A stretch of 64,000 bases of DNA from Saccharospirillum salsuginis. Lineage in GTDB: Bacteria > Pseudomonadota > Gammaproteobacteria > Pseudomonadales > Natronospirillaceae. The DNA lies in assembly GCF_014651855.1 (NCBI RefSeq), contig NZ_BMXR01000001.1, positions 248,001-312,000 of the forward strand, read 5' to 3'. The translations under genes were made by a program, and so were the position numbers. Below the pieces are notes generated by a model, which saw only the letters and a list, made by a program, of their open reading frames with translations, was not told where the DNA came from and did not search any database. This document shows, piece by piece, positions 27,672-35,307 of this stretch (positions are counted from its first letter, which is position 1; each line of letters begins with the position of its first letter).

Positions 27672-28073
27672 TTACGACTGTCCCAGTCGACTGCGTTGTG
27701 AGCGGGGCACCGTGGGCAGACGGCTAATGAAGAAGGTACACACAGCCCAGATGCACACCAGCATCACTTTCAGTGGTAGCGGGTCCACCGAGAGCAGCGA
27801 AATGCTGAAGGTCACGGCGACCACCACCAGTGCGACGGTTTTCGAGCGCGGCTTGATGTAGCGCTCCCGCTGCCAGTTTTCGATCAGCGGCCCAAACAGC
27901 TTAGTCGACAACAGCCAGCGGTGAAAGCGCGGTGAGGATTTGGCGAAGCAGGCGCCGGCCAGCAGCATGAAAGGCGTGGTCGGCAATACCGGCAGTACCA
28001 CGCCCAGCGTGCCCAGCCCCACGCTGAGCCATCCGGTCCCGATCAACAACCATCGCCATAACAGGCTCCGCAT
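27672..28073 (-). CDS. ybaN: DUF454 family inner-membrane protein (YbaN)
   Basis: This 133-residue protein carries the DUF454 signature GTLGVVLPVLPTTPFMLLAGACFAKSSPRFHRWLL near residues 22-56 and two to three further membrane segments. The family is widespread in proteobacteria and its role is unknown. It lies downstream of yejA in the opposite sense of operon order, with a 124-nt gap from the yejA start, so it is probably a separate transcription unit. Confidence 0.88.
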   Translation of the reverse strand: MRSLLWRWLLIGTGWLSVGLGTLGVVLPVLPTTPFMLLAGACFAKSSPRFHRWLLSTKLFGPLIENWQRERYIKPRSKTVALVVVAVTFSISLLSVDPLPLKVMLVCIWAVCTFFISRLPTVPRSQRSRLGQS

Positions 28074-28261
28074 TGGACTTTTCCTCGGTTACGCTCTCTC
28101 AAACAGATGCCCACAGGCGCCGGGCTCCCCGGTCTGCGCATGAAACACCCTCATCAAAGATAGCAAAGCCGGGCATCCTTGGGTATGACTCCCGGCTACC
28201 TTTACAGCCTCCCGAATTCACCCGTAACACACTGATTTTGATAATTTTTTTAGAAAAAGTA

Positions 28262-28289
28262 TTGCAAAAGGAAAAACCGGTGGTAATAT
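28262..28289 (+). promoter_or_regulatory. Sigma-70 type promoter of tRNA-Glu
   Basis: A -35 box TTGCAA (28262-28267) and a -10 box TAATAT (28284-28289) are 16 nt apart in an AT-rich stretch, followed by a GC-rich discriminator (GCGCCCC). That discriminator type is usual for stringently controlled stable-RNA promoters. The tRNA begins 37 nt after the -10 box. The remaining 28074-28261 shows nothing else I can name. Confidence 0.7.
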
Positions 28290-28325
28290 GCGCCCCGCTT
28301 TCGACGGAAACGTCAACTTTGAAAC

Positions 28326-28401
28326 GTCCCGTTCGTCTAGTGGCCTAGGACACCGCCCTTTCACGGCGGTAACAGGGGTTCGAGTCCCCTACGGGACGCC
28401 A
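28326..28401 (+). tRNA. tRNA-Glu (anticodon TTC)
   Basis: A 76-nt cloverleaf with acceptor stem GTCCCGT/ACGGGAC, anticodon arm CCGCC-CTTTCAC-GGCGG giving TTC, T arm with GGTTCGAGTCC, and an encoded CCA end. All stems pair. Confidence 0.98.
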
Positions 28402-28454
28402 CTTCCGTTTCATACGTGTCGAAGCTTCGCCCTCTGCGGGAATAGAAAAGAATT

Positions 28455-28500
28455 GCGGGAATAGCTCAGTGGTAGAGCACAACCTTGTCCGAGGTTGGGG
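28455..28500 (+). pseudogene. Truncated tRNA-Gly copy (5' acceptor, D arm and anticodon arm only)
   Basis: The first 33 nt match the complete tRNA-Gly at 28579 exactly. The anticodon loop then reads TTGTCCGA instead of TTGCCAA (one base longer), and after GAGGTTGGGG the T arm and 3' acceptor are replaced by unrelated sequence. It cannot form a cloverleaf, so I call it a decayed copy. Confidence 0.8.
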
Positions 28501-28578
28501 CGGGACGCGCAGTCTCGCGAAAAGCCTCGAAGAGGCTTCACGAGCGACCCGATTGCAGCACACAATTAGACCGATTAT

Positions 28579-28653
28579 GCGGGAATAGCTCAGTGGTAGA
28601 GCACAACCTTGCCAAGGTTGGGGTCGCGAGTTCGAATCTCGTTTCCCGCTCCA
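28579..28653 (+). tRNA. tRNA-Gly (anticodon GCC)
   Basis: A 75-nt cloverleaf with acceptor GCGGGAA/TTCCCGC, anticodon arm CAACC-TTGCCAA-GGTTG giving GCC, T arm with GTTCGAATC and an encoded CCA. It is followed by a strong terminator. Confidence 0.98.
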
Positions 28654-28662
28654 AATTCAAAA

Positions 28663-28687
28663 AGCCCAGCCAAGCGCTGGGCTTTTT
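28663..28687 (+). terminator. Intrinsic terminator of the tRNA-Gly unit
   Basis: AGCCCAGC pairs with GCTGGGCT around the loop CAAGC, followed by a run of five T. It lies 10 nt after the tRNA-Gly CCA end. Confidence 0.92.
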
Positions 28688-28733
28688 CGTTTCAAGGAGC
28701 ACGCATCCGGGTCACGACCGGGGCGCCGGCCGG

Positions 28734-28795
28734 TTGAATCTCGTTTCCCGCTCCAATTTCAGAATAGCCCAGCCAAGCGCTGGGCTTTTTCGTTT
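28734..28795 (+). repeat. Duplicated 3' end of tRNA-Gly plus its terminator
   Basis: From GAATCTCGTTTCCCGCTCCA to the terminator AGCCCAGC-CAAGC-GCTGGGCT (28766-28790), this segment repeats the 3' end of the tRNA-Gly at 28579 and its terminator almost exactly. The 5' half of the tRNA is missing. It may be a remnant of a tandem tRNA copy or an attachment-site duplication. Confidence 0.85.
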
Positions 28796-29017
28796 CAGGA
28801 AGCGCAGATCCCGCCTTCCTCTTCCTGACACCGAAAGCGGCACAACGACATGGATATCCACGGATTCGCTCGACGGACATTCATGTCCGGTCTAGGCTGA
28901 CCTCAAAGGACTGCATTGGGCGGTTATCAACCAGCCATGTTGATGAAAAAAACCGGCACGAACGACGACCTGCGTCTATTATATACCTCTAATGTAATAC
29001 GGCGCTTCCAGGTGCAC

Positions 29018-30769
29018 ATGCGATCTGTCGTTCAACTGATGATTCACGGCCTCCTACTGGCTGCACTGCTGGCTGTGACCGCCGAGGCTCGCTCTCCGGC
29101 CATGCCGCTGGATGAAGGCTGGCAGTATCGCTGGGGCGACTCCCCCATCGCCGCCAACGGTGTTCCGGAATGGACGCTCGACGCCCTCGAAAGCCCGAAC
29201 TGGTCGAACATCGACTTCCCCTCCAACCCTCCCGACCGGGCGAGCCGCCAGAACGCCTGGTTTCGAACCGTATTGCCCGAGGAAAACTGGTGGGATCCGG
29301 TTCTCTACATCTACAGTGTGGACCTGATCACCGAGGTCTACCTCGACGGCGAACGCATCTATCACTACGGCACTTTCGACGACCAGGGCCACGGACGATT
29401 CGTCGGCTGGCCCTGGCACATGATTCCTCTGCCGGAAGGCTTCGGCGGCAAACCGATTTACTTTCGGGTCTGGTCCAACTACAGCGATATCGGTCTGTGG
29501 GGGGAAGTCACCCTCACCAACCGCCAGGATCTGATCCTGACCCAGTTGTCACGGTCGGCGGAATCCCTGGTGGTGAGTGGTTTTTCATTGATGATCGCAC
29601 TGCTGACACTGTTGTTTGCCGGGGTTGACCGGCGACGCAGTGGATTCGCGGACATCAGCCTGTTCGCCTTCGCCTCCGGGTTGATGATCCTGTCCGGCAG
29701 TCCGGCCAGTCAGTTGCTGTGGGACCAGCCGTTGGTGTGGGATTACATCGGCGCCGGCAGCTACTATTGCCTTCCCATCGCCATCGCCCTGCTGTTGGAA
29801 CAATGGCTGCCGATGTCCCGTCAGTCCATTGTCCGTTGTGTCTGGCAATTGCATCTGGTGTATCTCGTCGGCGCACTCGGCTTCTCGGCCCTCGGTCTGG
29901 TGAATCTGTCCACCACCTTTCCGGTGTTCGATGTTCTGCTGCTGGGGACACTGGCGGTGCTGTTCACCGTGGTGGCCCGGGATATTCGCCGGGTCACACT
30001 GGAGCAGCGAGTGCTGATCGCCGTCTTCGCCCTCTATTCGATCCTGTTGATCATCGACATGGCCGTCGCCCACAGCTTCCTGCCCTGGCGCCTGGTACCG
30101 CTGAGTTGGGGCGGGCTGGCTTTTACGATTGTGGCGACTCTGGTCGCCCTGCAGCGCTATCGTCAGGCGCAGCGGGATCTGATCCATTTGAACGAATCCC
30201 TGGAGCGCAAGGTCGAGGAACGAACCCGGGCCCTGGAAGCCCTGTCCTACGAGGACACGCTCACCGGCCTGAAAAACCGTCGCTATTTCAACGAATTCTA
30301 CGAACGGGAAGTCGCCATCGCGCAACGCAACAATACGCCCCTCAGCCTGATCATGGCGGATCTGGACCACTTCAAGGCATTCAACGACCGTTTCGGTCAC
30401 GAAGCGGGAGACAAGGCTTTGCAAATCGTCGCCGAAGCCATCCGCCGGCACTTTCGCGAGACCGATATCGGTTGCCGGTATGGCGGCGAAGAATTCGTCA
30501 TCATTCTGCCCGGCTGTCGAGCCGAAGACACGGCCAAACTGACCGAACGCCTGCTCGCCGATATCCGGCAAACCCCGGTACTGCACCAGGGTCGCAATCT
30601 GGGACGGCTGAGCCTGTCGGCGGGCATCGCCGCCTGGCCGGAACATGGCGGACATCCGGAAGAACTGTTAACGCTGGCCGATCAGGCTTTGTACCGGGCC
30701 AAAGGGCTGGGGCGGGACCGCGCCTGTCTGCACGCGGCTTCGACAACCATTGAACGGGAGGATGGCTGA
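29018..30769 (+). CDS. Diguanylate cyclase with 7TMR-DISM sensor and GGDEF domain
   Basis: I start at the ATG at 29018 because it gives a signal peptide (MRSVVQLMIHGLLLAALLAVTAEA). The upstream codons from 28916 lack one. The 583-residue protein has an extracytoplasmic beta-sandwich (about 30-175), seven membrane helices (about 180-385), a short coiled coil (LNESLERKVEERTRALEAL) and a GGDEF domain with an intact GGEEF motif near 488. An RETD I-site precedes it by five residues. It should make c-di-GMP and be inhibited by it. It is convergent with an ATPase that probably binds c-di-GMP. Confidence 0.92.
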   Translation: MRSVVQLMIHGLLLAALLAVTAEARSPAMPLDEGWQYRWGDSPIAANGVPEWTLDALESPNWSNIDFPSNPPDRASRQNAWFRTVLPEENWWDPVLYIYSVDLITEVYLDGERIYHYGTFDDQGHGRFVGWPWHMIPLPEGFGGKPIYFRVWSNYSDIGLWGEVTLTNRQDLILTQLSRSAESLVVSGFSLMIALLTLLFAGVDRRRSGFADISLFAFASGLMILSGSPASQLLWDQPLVWDYIGAGSYYCLPIAIALLLEQWLPMSRQSIVRCVWQLHLVYLVGALGFSALGLVNLSTTFPVFDVLLLGTLAVLFTVVARDIRRVTLEQRVLIAVFALYSILLIIDMAVAHSFLPWRLVPLSWGGLAFTIVATLVALQRYRQAQRDLIHLNESLERKVEERTRALEALSYEDTLTGLKNRRYFNEFYEREVAIAQRNNTPLSLIMADLDHFKAFNDRFGHEAGDKALQIVAEAIRRHFRETDIGCRYGGEEFVIILPGCRAEDTAKLTERLLADIRQTPVLHQGRNLGRLSLSAGIAAWPEHGGHPEELLTLADQALYRAKGLGRDRACLHAASTTIEREDG

Positions 30770-30773
30770 ACCA

Positions 30774-32555
30774 TCACTCCAGTCGAACGGCGTAGACCTC
30801 AGACAGGGGAATCACGCCCTGCCGCGCCAATGACAGTGCATGGTGGGTCAAGGGCGTCATGCCGTCCGATACGGCCTGTTTTTCCAGCAACTGGGCGGAT
30901 ACTCCGGGTTGAATCAATTCGCGCAGTTCAGGAGTCACGGTCAGCAGTTCGTAGACCGCCGCCCGTCCCTTGACACCCGTGTGATGGCACTGGTCGCACC
31001 CCCGACTCTTGTGGAAAGTCTCCCCGGGCTCGACACCGAGCAGCGACCGGACCTCGTCCGATACCGCCTCGGGCTCCCGACAGGCGGGGCAATTCTTGCG
31101 CACCAGACGCTGCGCCAGCACACCCTGCAGAGCCGCATTGACCAGATAGGGCTCGATGCCGATTTCCAGCATGCGGGTCAGGGTCGCGCTGGCGCTGTTG
31201 GTGTGCAGCGTGCTCAGCACCAGGTGCCCGGTCAGGGCGCTTTCGACCGCCATCTTGGCGGTCTCCTCATCGCGCATCTCACCGACCATGATGATGTCCG
31301 GGTCATGCCGCAGGATATGTCGCAGGGCCCGGGCGAAGGTGTAGCCGATGTCTGATTTGGTCTGAATCTGGGTCAGACCGTCGAGATGGTATTCCACCGG
31401 ATCCTCGACGGTGATGATGTTGCGATGGGTCCGGGTCAGTTCGGTCAACGCCGTATAAAGCGTGGTCGACTTACCGGAACCGGTCGGCCCGGTGACCAGA
31501 AACATTCCCTGGTTCCTGGCCAGAATGTGACGCAACCGGGTTTCATCGTCGGCCGAATAACCGAGCGAACGCAGGTCCTTGAGCGCGAAGTTGGTATCGA
31601 GCAGGCGAATCACCACGCTCTCGCCGCGAATCGATGGAATGATCGACAACCGCAGATCAATGGTTTTACCGTGCTGGGTCAGCCGATAGCGCCCGTCCTG
31701 GGGCAGTCGGTGCTCGGCGATGTCCATATTCCCCAGCACCTTGATACGACTGACCAGACGCGGCATCAGCCGTTTGTTCAAGGCCCGGATGGTATGCAGG
31801 GTGCCGTCGATCCGATACAGCAGATCGAGCCGGTCCTCGCGCGGACGCAGATGGATGTCCGAGGCACGCCGGGTCATGGCATCCGCCAGGATATTCTGGA
31901 CCAGTTGGATGATGGGTCGGTCGTCCCGATCACTGTGCGCGGACGATTGTTTTCGACGGGTTCGGGACTCGGGCGCCGGGTATTCGGCCGGCATTTCCGC
32001 CAACGCCTCCCGTTCTTCGTCCTGGTCGTAATGTTCGCTGATGGCGGTGTGAATGGCTTCTTCGGTGGCAATGGCCAACTCGATGGACTTACCGGTCATA
32101 AAACGCAACAAATCCACCAGTTCCGAGCTGGTCGGGTCACTCACGGCCACATAGAGGTGATCGTGGCCTTCGAGCAGCGGGATCACCGTGTGTTCGCGGG
32201 CGAAGCGGGCCGGCACCCGGTCGATGACGGCGGGGTCGATATCGAAGGAGGCCAGATCCACCTGGGGCAACGCCAGCAGTTGCGCCAGCGCGCTGACCAC
32301 TTCTTCGTGGTGCGCCCACCCCCGATTGCTCAGAATGGTGCCCAGGCGCTCCCCCGGGTGTCTGGTCTGTTCCGCCAGAGCTTCACTCAATTGCTCCCGA
32401 GTGATCACACCGGAGGCAACCAGCACTTCGCCCAGATGGTGGTGGCTGAAATGACCCTGGCGCAACTGGCCGAAGGCTTTCAGGGCTTCACGGGAATGAA
32501 TAGGCCGGTCGCGACCGAAGACCGGCTCGGACACATCGTAGGGCACCGTCGACAA
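30774..32555 (-). CDS. GspE/PilB-family secretion ATPase with MshEN-like c-di-GMP domain
   Basis: The 593-residue protein has an N-terminal MshEN-type segment (HLGEVLVASGVITREQLSEAL and GERLGTILSNRGWAHHEEV, about residues 40-90), the domain through which MshE-type ATPases bind c-di-GMP. The ATPase core follows, with Walker A GPTGSGKST near 353 and Walker B-like DPDIIMVGEMRDEETA. A CPAC...CDQC zinc motif lies near 487-520. It would power assembly of a type II secretion or type IV/MSHA-like pilus. No partner pilin or GspF gene is adjacent, so it stands alone here. Confidence 0.88.
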   Translation of the reverse strand: MSTVPYDVSEPVFGRDRPIHSREALKAFGQLRQGHFSHHHLGEVLVASGVITREQLSEALAEQTRHPGERLGTILSNRGWAHHEEVVSALAQLLALPQVDLASFDIDPAVIDRVPARFAREHTVIPLLEGHDHLYVAVSDPTSSELVDLLRFMTGKSIELAIATEEAIHTAISEHYDQDEEREALAEMPAEYPAPESRTRRKQSSAHSDRDDRPIIQLVQNILADAMTRRASDIHLRPREDRLDLLYRIDGTLHTIRALNKRLMPRLVSRIKVLGNMDIAEHRLPQDGRYRLTQHGKTIDLRLSIIPSIRGESVVIRLLDTNFALKDLRSLGYSADDETRLRHILARNQGMFLVTGPTGSGKSTTLYTALTELTRTHRNIITVEDPVEYHLDGLTQIQTKSDIGYTFARALRHILRHDPDIIMVGEMRDEETAKMAVESALTGHLVLSTLHTNSASATLTRMLEIGIEPYLVNAALQGVLAQRLVRKNCPACREPEAVSDEVRSLLGVEPGETFHKSRGCDQCHHTGVKGRAAVYELLTVTPELRELIQPGVSAQLLEKQAVSDGMTPLTHHALSLARQGVIPLSEVYAVRLE

Positions 32556-32650
32556 CTGATAGACTCCTATCCAGCGGGCTCTGTCATTAATTCAGTGTAG
32601 TCTAATACAGTACAATCGACCGAACACACCGGTGAGATCAATGAATAAGG

Positions 32651-33937
32651 CTATTTGTCCGTTGACACGAACGGATCGGTTTCGCGACTGCTTCCGCCTT
32701 TCTTGCGCGGCTTCAGAACCGTGTTCACATAGGAATCGGTCGCCTTGGTCTGCCCCACATCCTTGCCGGTCGCCTCGCTCAGGTACCAGCGGTGTTCCAG
32801 CACCTCGTGGAACAGTTCGGCGTTGTCCAGACGCCCTTTCATCCCCTCCGGAATGGCCTCGATGGTCGGGTTGAACACCTCCGACAGCCAGCGATAGGCG
32901 GCGACGGGTTCGGGAACATCACGCCCTTCCTTGTCGCTGAGGTAAATCCGGTATCGGTTCAGGTCGTTCAGCAGGCGACGGGCCTGGTTTTCCTGGACCT
33001 GCAACCCGGTCAGGTTGTTCAACCGCCGGCGGTGGTGCCAATGCTCCACCACCTGCGGCACCATGCGCACCCGCTGACCGTTGTCGACCGTGGTCAGTTC
33101 CATTTCCTCGACATCGAAGCCGAGTTCATTCAGGCGACGAATGCGTTTTTCAATGCGAAACTGATCCTCGGGTTCGAACACCTCGTCCTGCGTCAGTTCG
33201 TTCCACAGGGCCTTGTAGCGGGTCACCAGGGAATTGGCGAGGTCGACCGGATCCTGTTTACCCGGCAGGCCACCGCAATAGGCTTCCAGGTCCATCAGGT
33301 CGCCGCCGATGTTCATCTCGGCCAGATCCAGGTCGTATTCGCGCCGGCCATCGGACAGGGTTTCGCGCATCTCCCCGGTCTCGGCATCGACCACATAGGC
33401 GGCCATCAGTCCGGCGTCGCGGCGAAACAGGGCGTTGGACAGAGAGCAGTCGCCCCAGTAAAACCCGGACAGGTGCAAACGCACCAGTAGCTCGGCCAAC
33501 GCATCGAGCATGTGGTTCAATTGCTCGACGGAAATGCCCTGCTGGATGATTACCCGATACGGCAGAGCCCCATCCAGATAATGAGTCACCAACAAGGCCC
33601 GGTTCTTCATGTCGACCGGCTCGCCCACCAGTTCGTAGGTACGCCGGGCTTCGGACACCCCTTCGTCGCGGTGGGTGATCAGGCCGACCGCCTCGACCAC
33701 GGGCAACCCCATTTCAGCCAGTTCGCGCAGCAGGCGATATTCGTTACGGGCGATGGGCGTCATCAGCTCCTTGAGGGCATAGACTTCGCCTTTGTTGCTG
33801 ATGAAACGCACCACATTGCGATGAATGCCCCTGGCCACCTCCACGAACAGCTCGGGGGGCCATTGCGAGAGGTGCTTGGACCAGGGATAACGCAGGTCGG
33901 TGATGTAGTGGCTCGGTGACGCGATTTGTATTTTCAT
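32651..33937 (-). CDS. DUF4032-type kinase-like protein
   Basis: This 428-residue protein has a protein-kinase-like N-terminal half: YALKELMTPIARNEYRLLREL supplies the Lys/Glu pair, and FYWGDCSLSNALF with VVDAETGEM gives catalytic-loop and metal-site-like elements. A C-terminal DUF4032-like region follows (KRIRRLNELGFDVEEMEL onward). The biochemical role is not known; lipopolysaccharide-kinase-like or regulatory activity are possibilities. A terminator hairpin lies only 8 nt before its ATG and I see no ribosome site. It sits downstream of the alpha-glucan genes. Confidence 0.72.
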   Translation of the reverse strand: MKIQIASPSHYITDLRYPWSKHLSQWPPELFVEVARGIHRNVVRFISNKGEVYALKELMTPIARNEYRLLRELAEMGLPVVEAVGLITHRDEGVSEARRTYELVGEPVDMKNRALLVTHYLDGALPYRVIIQQGISVEQLNHMLDALAELLVRLHLSGFYWGDCSLSNALFRRDAGLMAAYVVDAETGEMRETLSDGRREYDLDLAEMNIGGDLMDLEAYCGGLPGKQDPVDLANSLVTRYKALWNELTQDEVFEPEDQFRIEKRIRRLNELGFDVEEMELTTVDNGQRVRMVPQVVEHWHHRRRLNNLTGLQVQENQARRLLNDLNRYRIYLSDKEGRDVPEPVAAYRWLSEVFNPTIEAIPEGMKGRLDNAELFHEVLEHRWYLSEATGKDVGQTKATDSYVNTVLKPRKKGGSSRETDPFVSTDK

Positions 33938-33944
33938 GGCATTA

Positions 33945-33969
33945 AAAAGCCGGCGGTAAGCCGGCTTTC
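33945..33969 (-). terminator. Intrinsic terminator after the MalK/UgpC-like gene
   Basis: On the minus strand AAAGCCGGC pairs with GCCGGCTTT across the loop TTACC and is followed by TTTTTAAT. It lies 30 nt after the ATPase stop and ends 8 nt before the start codon of the next gene, an unusual spacing. Confidence 0.88.
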
Positions 33970-33998
33970 CTTAAGGTTATGACAACGGGAACCGTCGA

Positions 33999-35093
33999 TC
34001 AGAGGCGTTCGGAGGTTTCGGCGTCGAAGACGTGGATCTTGTCGGCGTTGAATTCCAACACCAACTCCTGACCGATTTTCGGTACGCGGTGCACGTCCAT
34101 CTTGGCAACGACGGGCTTCTCTTCGTTATCCATCCGGCTGTGAACAACCACTTCGTGACCCAGCGTTTCGACGATTTCGGCCTTGGCCTTGATCTTGCCG
34201 GTGTTGGCCCAGCCGTGGTCGTCGGTGTCGGTGATGTGCTCCGGACGAATGCCGACGATGACCTGGCCGCCCTTGCGCTCGCTGACGCCCGCTTTCCAGC
34301 GATCCGGCGTCTTGATGGTGATGTCCGGGTGGCTCAGTTCACTGCCGTCGTCGGAGACTTTCATCTTCAGGATGTTCATGTTCGGCGTGCCGATGAACTG
34401 GGCCACGAAGACGTTTTGCGGCGTGTCGTACAGATCCAGCGGCGTACCGACCTGACGCAGGTTGCCGTCGTGCAACACGGCGATGCGGTCGCCCATGGTC
34501 ATGGCTTCGACCTGATCGTGCGTCACGTAAACGGAGGTGATGCCCAGGCGTTTTTGCAGGTTGGCGATCTCGGCGCGCATGTGCACCCGCAGTTCGGCAT
34601 CCAGGTTGGACAGCGGTTCGTCGAACAGGAAGACGGACGGCTTACGAACAATGGCGCGACCCAGGGCCACACGCTGACGCTGACCGCCGGACAGTGCCTT
34701 GGGCTTACGATCCAGCAGATGGGTCAGACCGAGTGTCTCGGCGGCTTCATTGACCAGGCGATCGATTTCGGTCTTGTCCATCTTGCGCAGGCGCAGACCG
34801 AAAGCGATGTTTTCGAACACGGACATGTGCGGGTACAGAGCGTAGCTCTGGAACACCATGGCCACGTCGCGATCCTTGGGGTGAACATTGTTGACCACCC
34901 GGTCGCCGATGAAGAGTTTGCCGTCGGAAATTTCTTCCAGACCGGCGATCATGCGCAAGGTCGTGGACTTACCACAACCGGATGGGCCGACCAGTACCAT
35001 GAACTCCTTGTCCTGAATTTCCAGATCCAGGCCCTTGATGATGTTCACGTCACCGTAGCTTTTAACAACGTTCTCGAAAGTAATACTAGCCAT
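33999..35093 (-). CDS. Solitary MalK/UgpC-type sugar ABC transporter ATPase
   Basis: The start at 35093 (MASITFENVVKSYGD) follows GGAAG and matches the family. The 364-residue protein has Walker A GPSGCGKST, signature LSGGQRQRVALGRA, Walker B FLFDEPLSNLDAE and the C-terminal TOBE/OB regulatory domain of CUT1 carbohydrate importers (GIRPEHI near residue 274). It has its own promoter-like TATAAT upstream and its own terminator. No permease or binding protein is adjacent, so it may serve several sugar importers encoded elsewhere. Confidence 0.9.
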   Translation of the reverse strand: MASITFENVVKSYGDVNIIKGLDLEIQDKEFMVLVGPSGCGKSTTLRMIAGLEEISDGKLFIGDRVVNNVHPKDRDVAMVFQSYALYPHMSVFENIAFGLRLRKMDKTEIDRLVNEAAETLGLTHLLDRKPKALSGGQRQRVALGRAIVRKPSVFLFDEPLSNLDAELRVHMRAEIANLQKRLGITSVYVTHDQVEAMTMGDRIAVLHDGNLRQVGTPLDLYDTPQNVFVAQFIGTPNMNILKMKVSDDGSELSHPDITIKTPDRWKAGVSERKGGQVIVGIRPEHITDTDDHGWANTGKIKAKAEIVETLGHEVVVHSRMDNEEKPVVAKMDVHRVPKIGQELVLEFNADKIHVFDAETSERL

Positions 35094-35220
35094 CTGCTTC
35101 CACTCGTTTTTGTCGTTATGCAACCGTCGCCCCACCGCGTGCGGTGGGCCCCGTCGAGCCTCTAAAGAGCTGCTTGTAATTTTCTTTCACAGCTTTGACG
35201 TCGCTCGATCGATTTCGTCC

Positions 35221-35251
35221 ATTATAGCCGTAATTATACTACCAAATGCAA
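35221..35251 (-). promoter_or_regulatory. Probable promoter of the MalK/UgpC-like gene
   Basis: On the minus strand a perfect -10 TATAAT (35226-35221) is preceded by TTGCAT (35251-35246) at 19 nt, slightly longer than optimal. It lies about 130 nt upstream of the ATG, between the malQ stop and the ATPase start. Confidence 0.45.
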
Positions 35252-35307
35252 GCCCAACCGCTTGGCATCGGCGTTTCAAAGGCATCGGAGCCCATCAGAC
35301 GGGCCTG

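Noticed and set aside
28455..28530. A third functional tRNA (Gly-like, TCC-like loop)
   Set aside because: The anticodon loop has eight bases and the T arm and 3' acceptor do not pair, so no cloverleaf forms. I treat it as a truncated copy.
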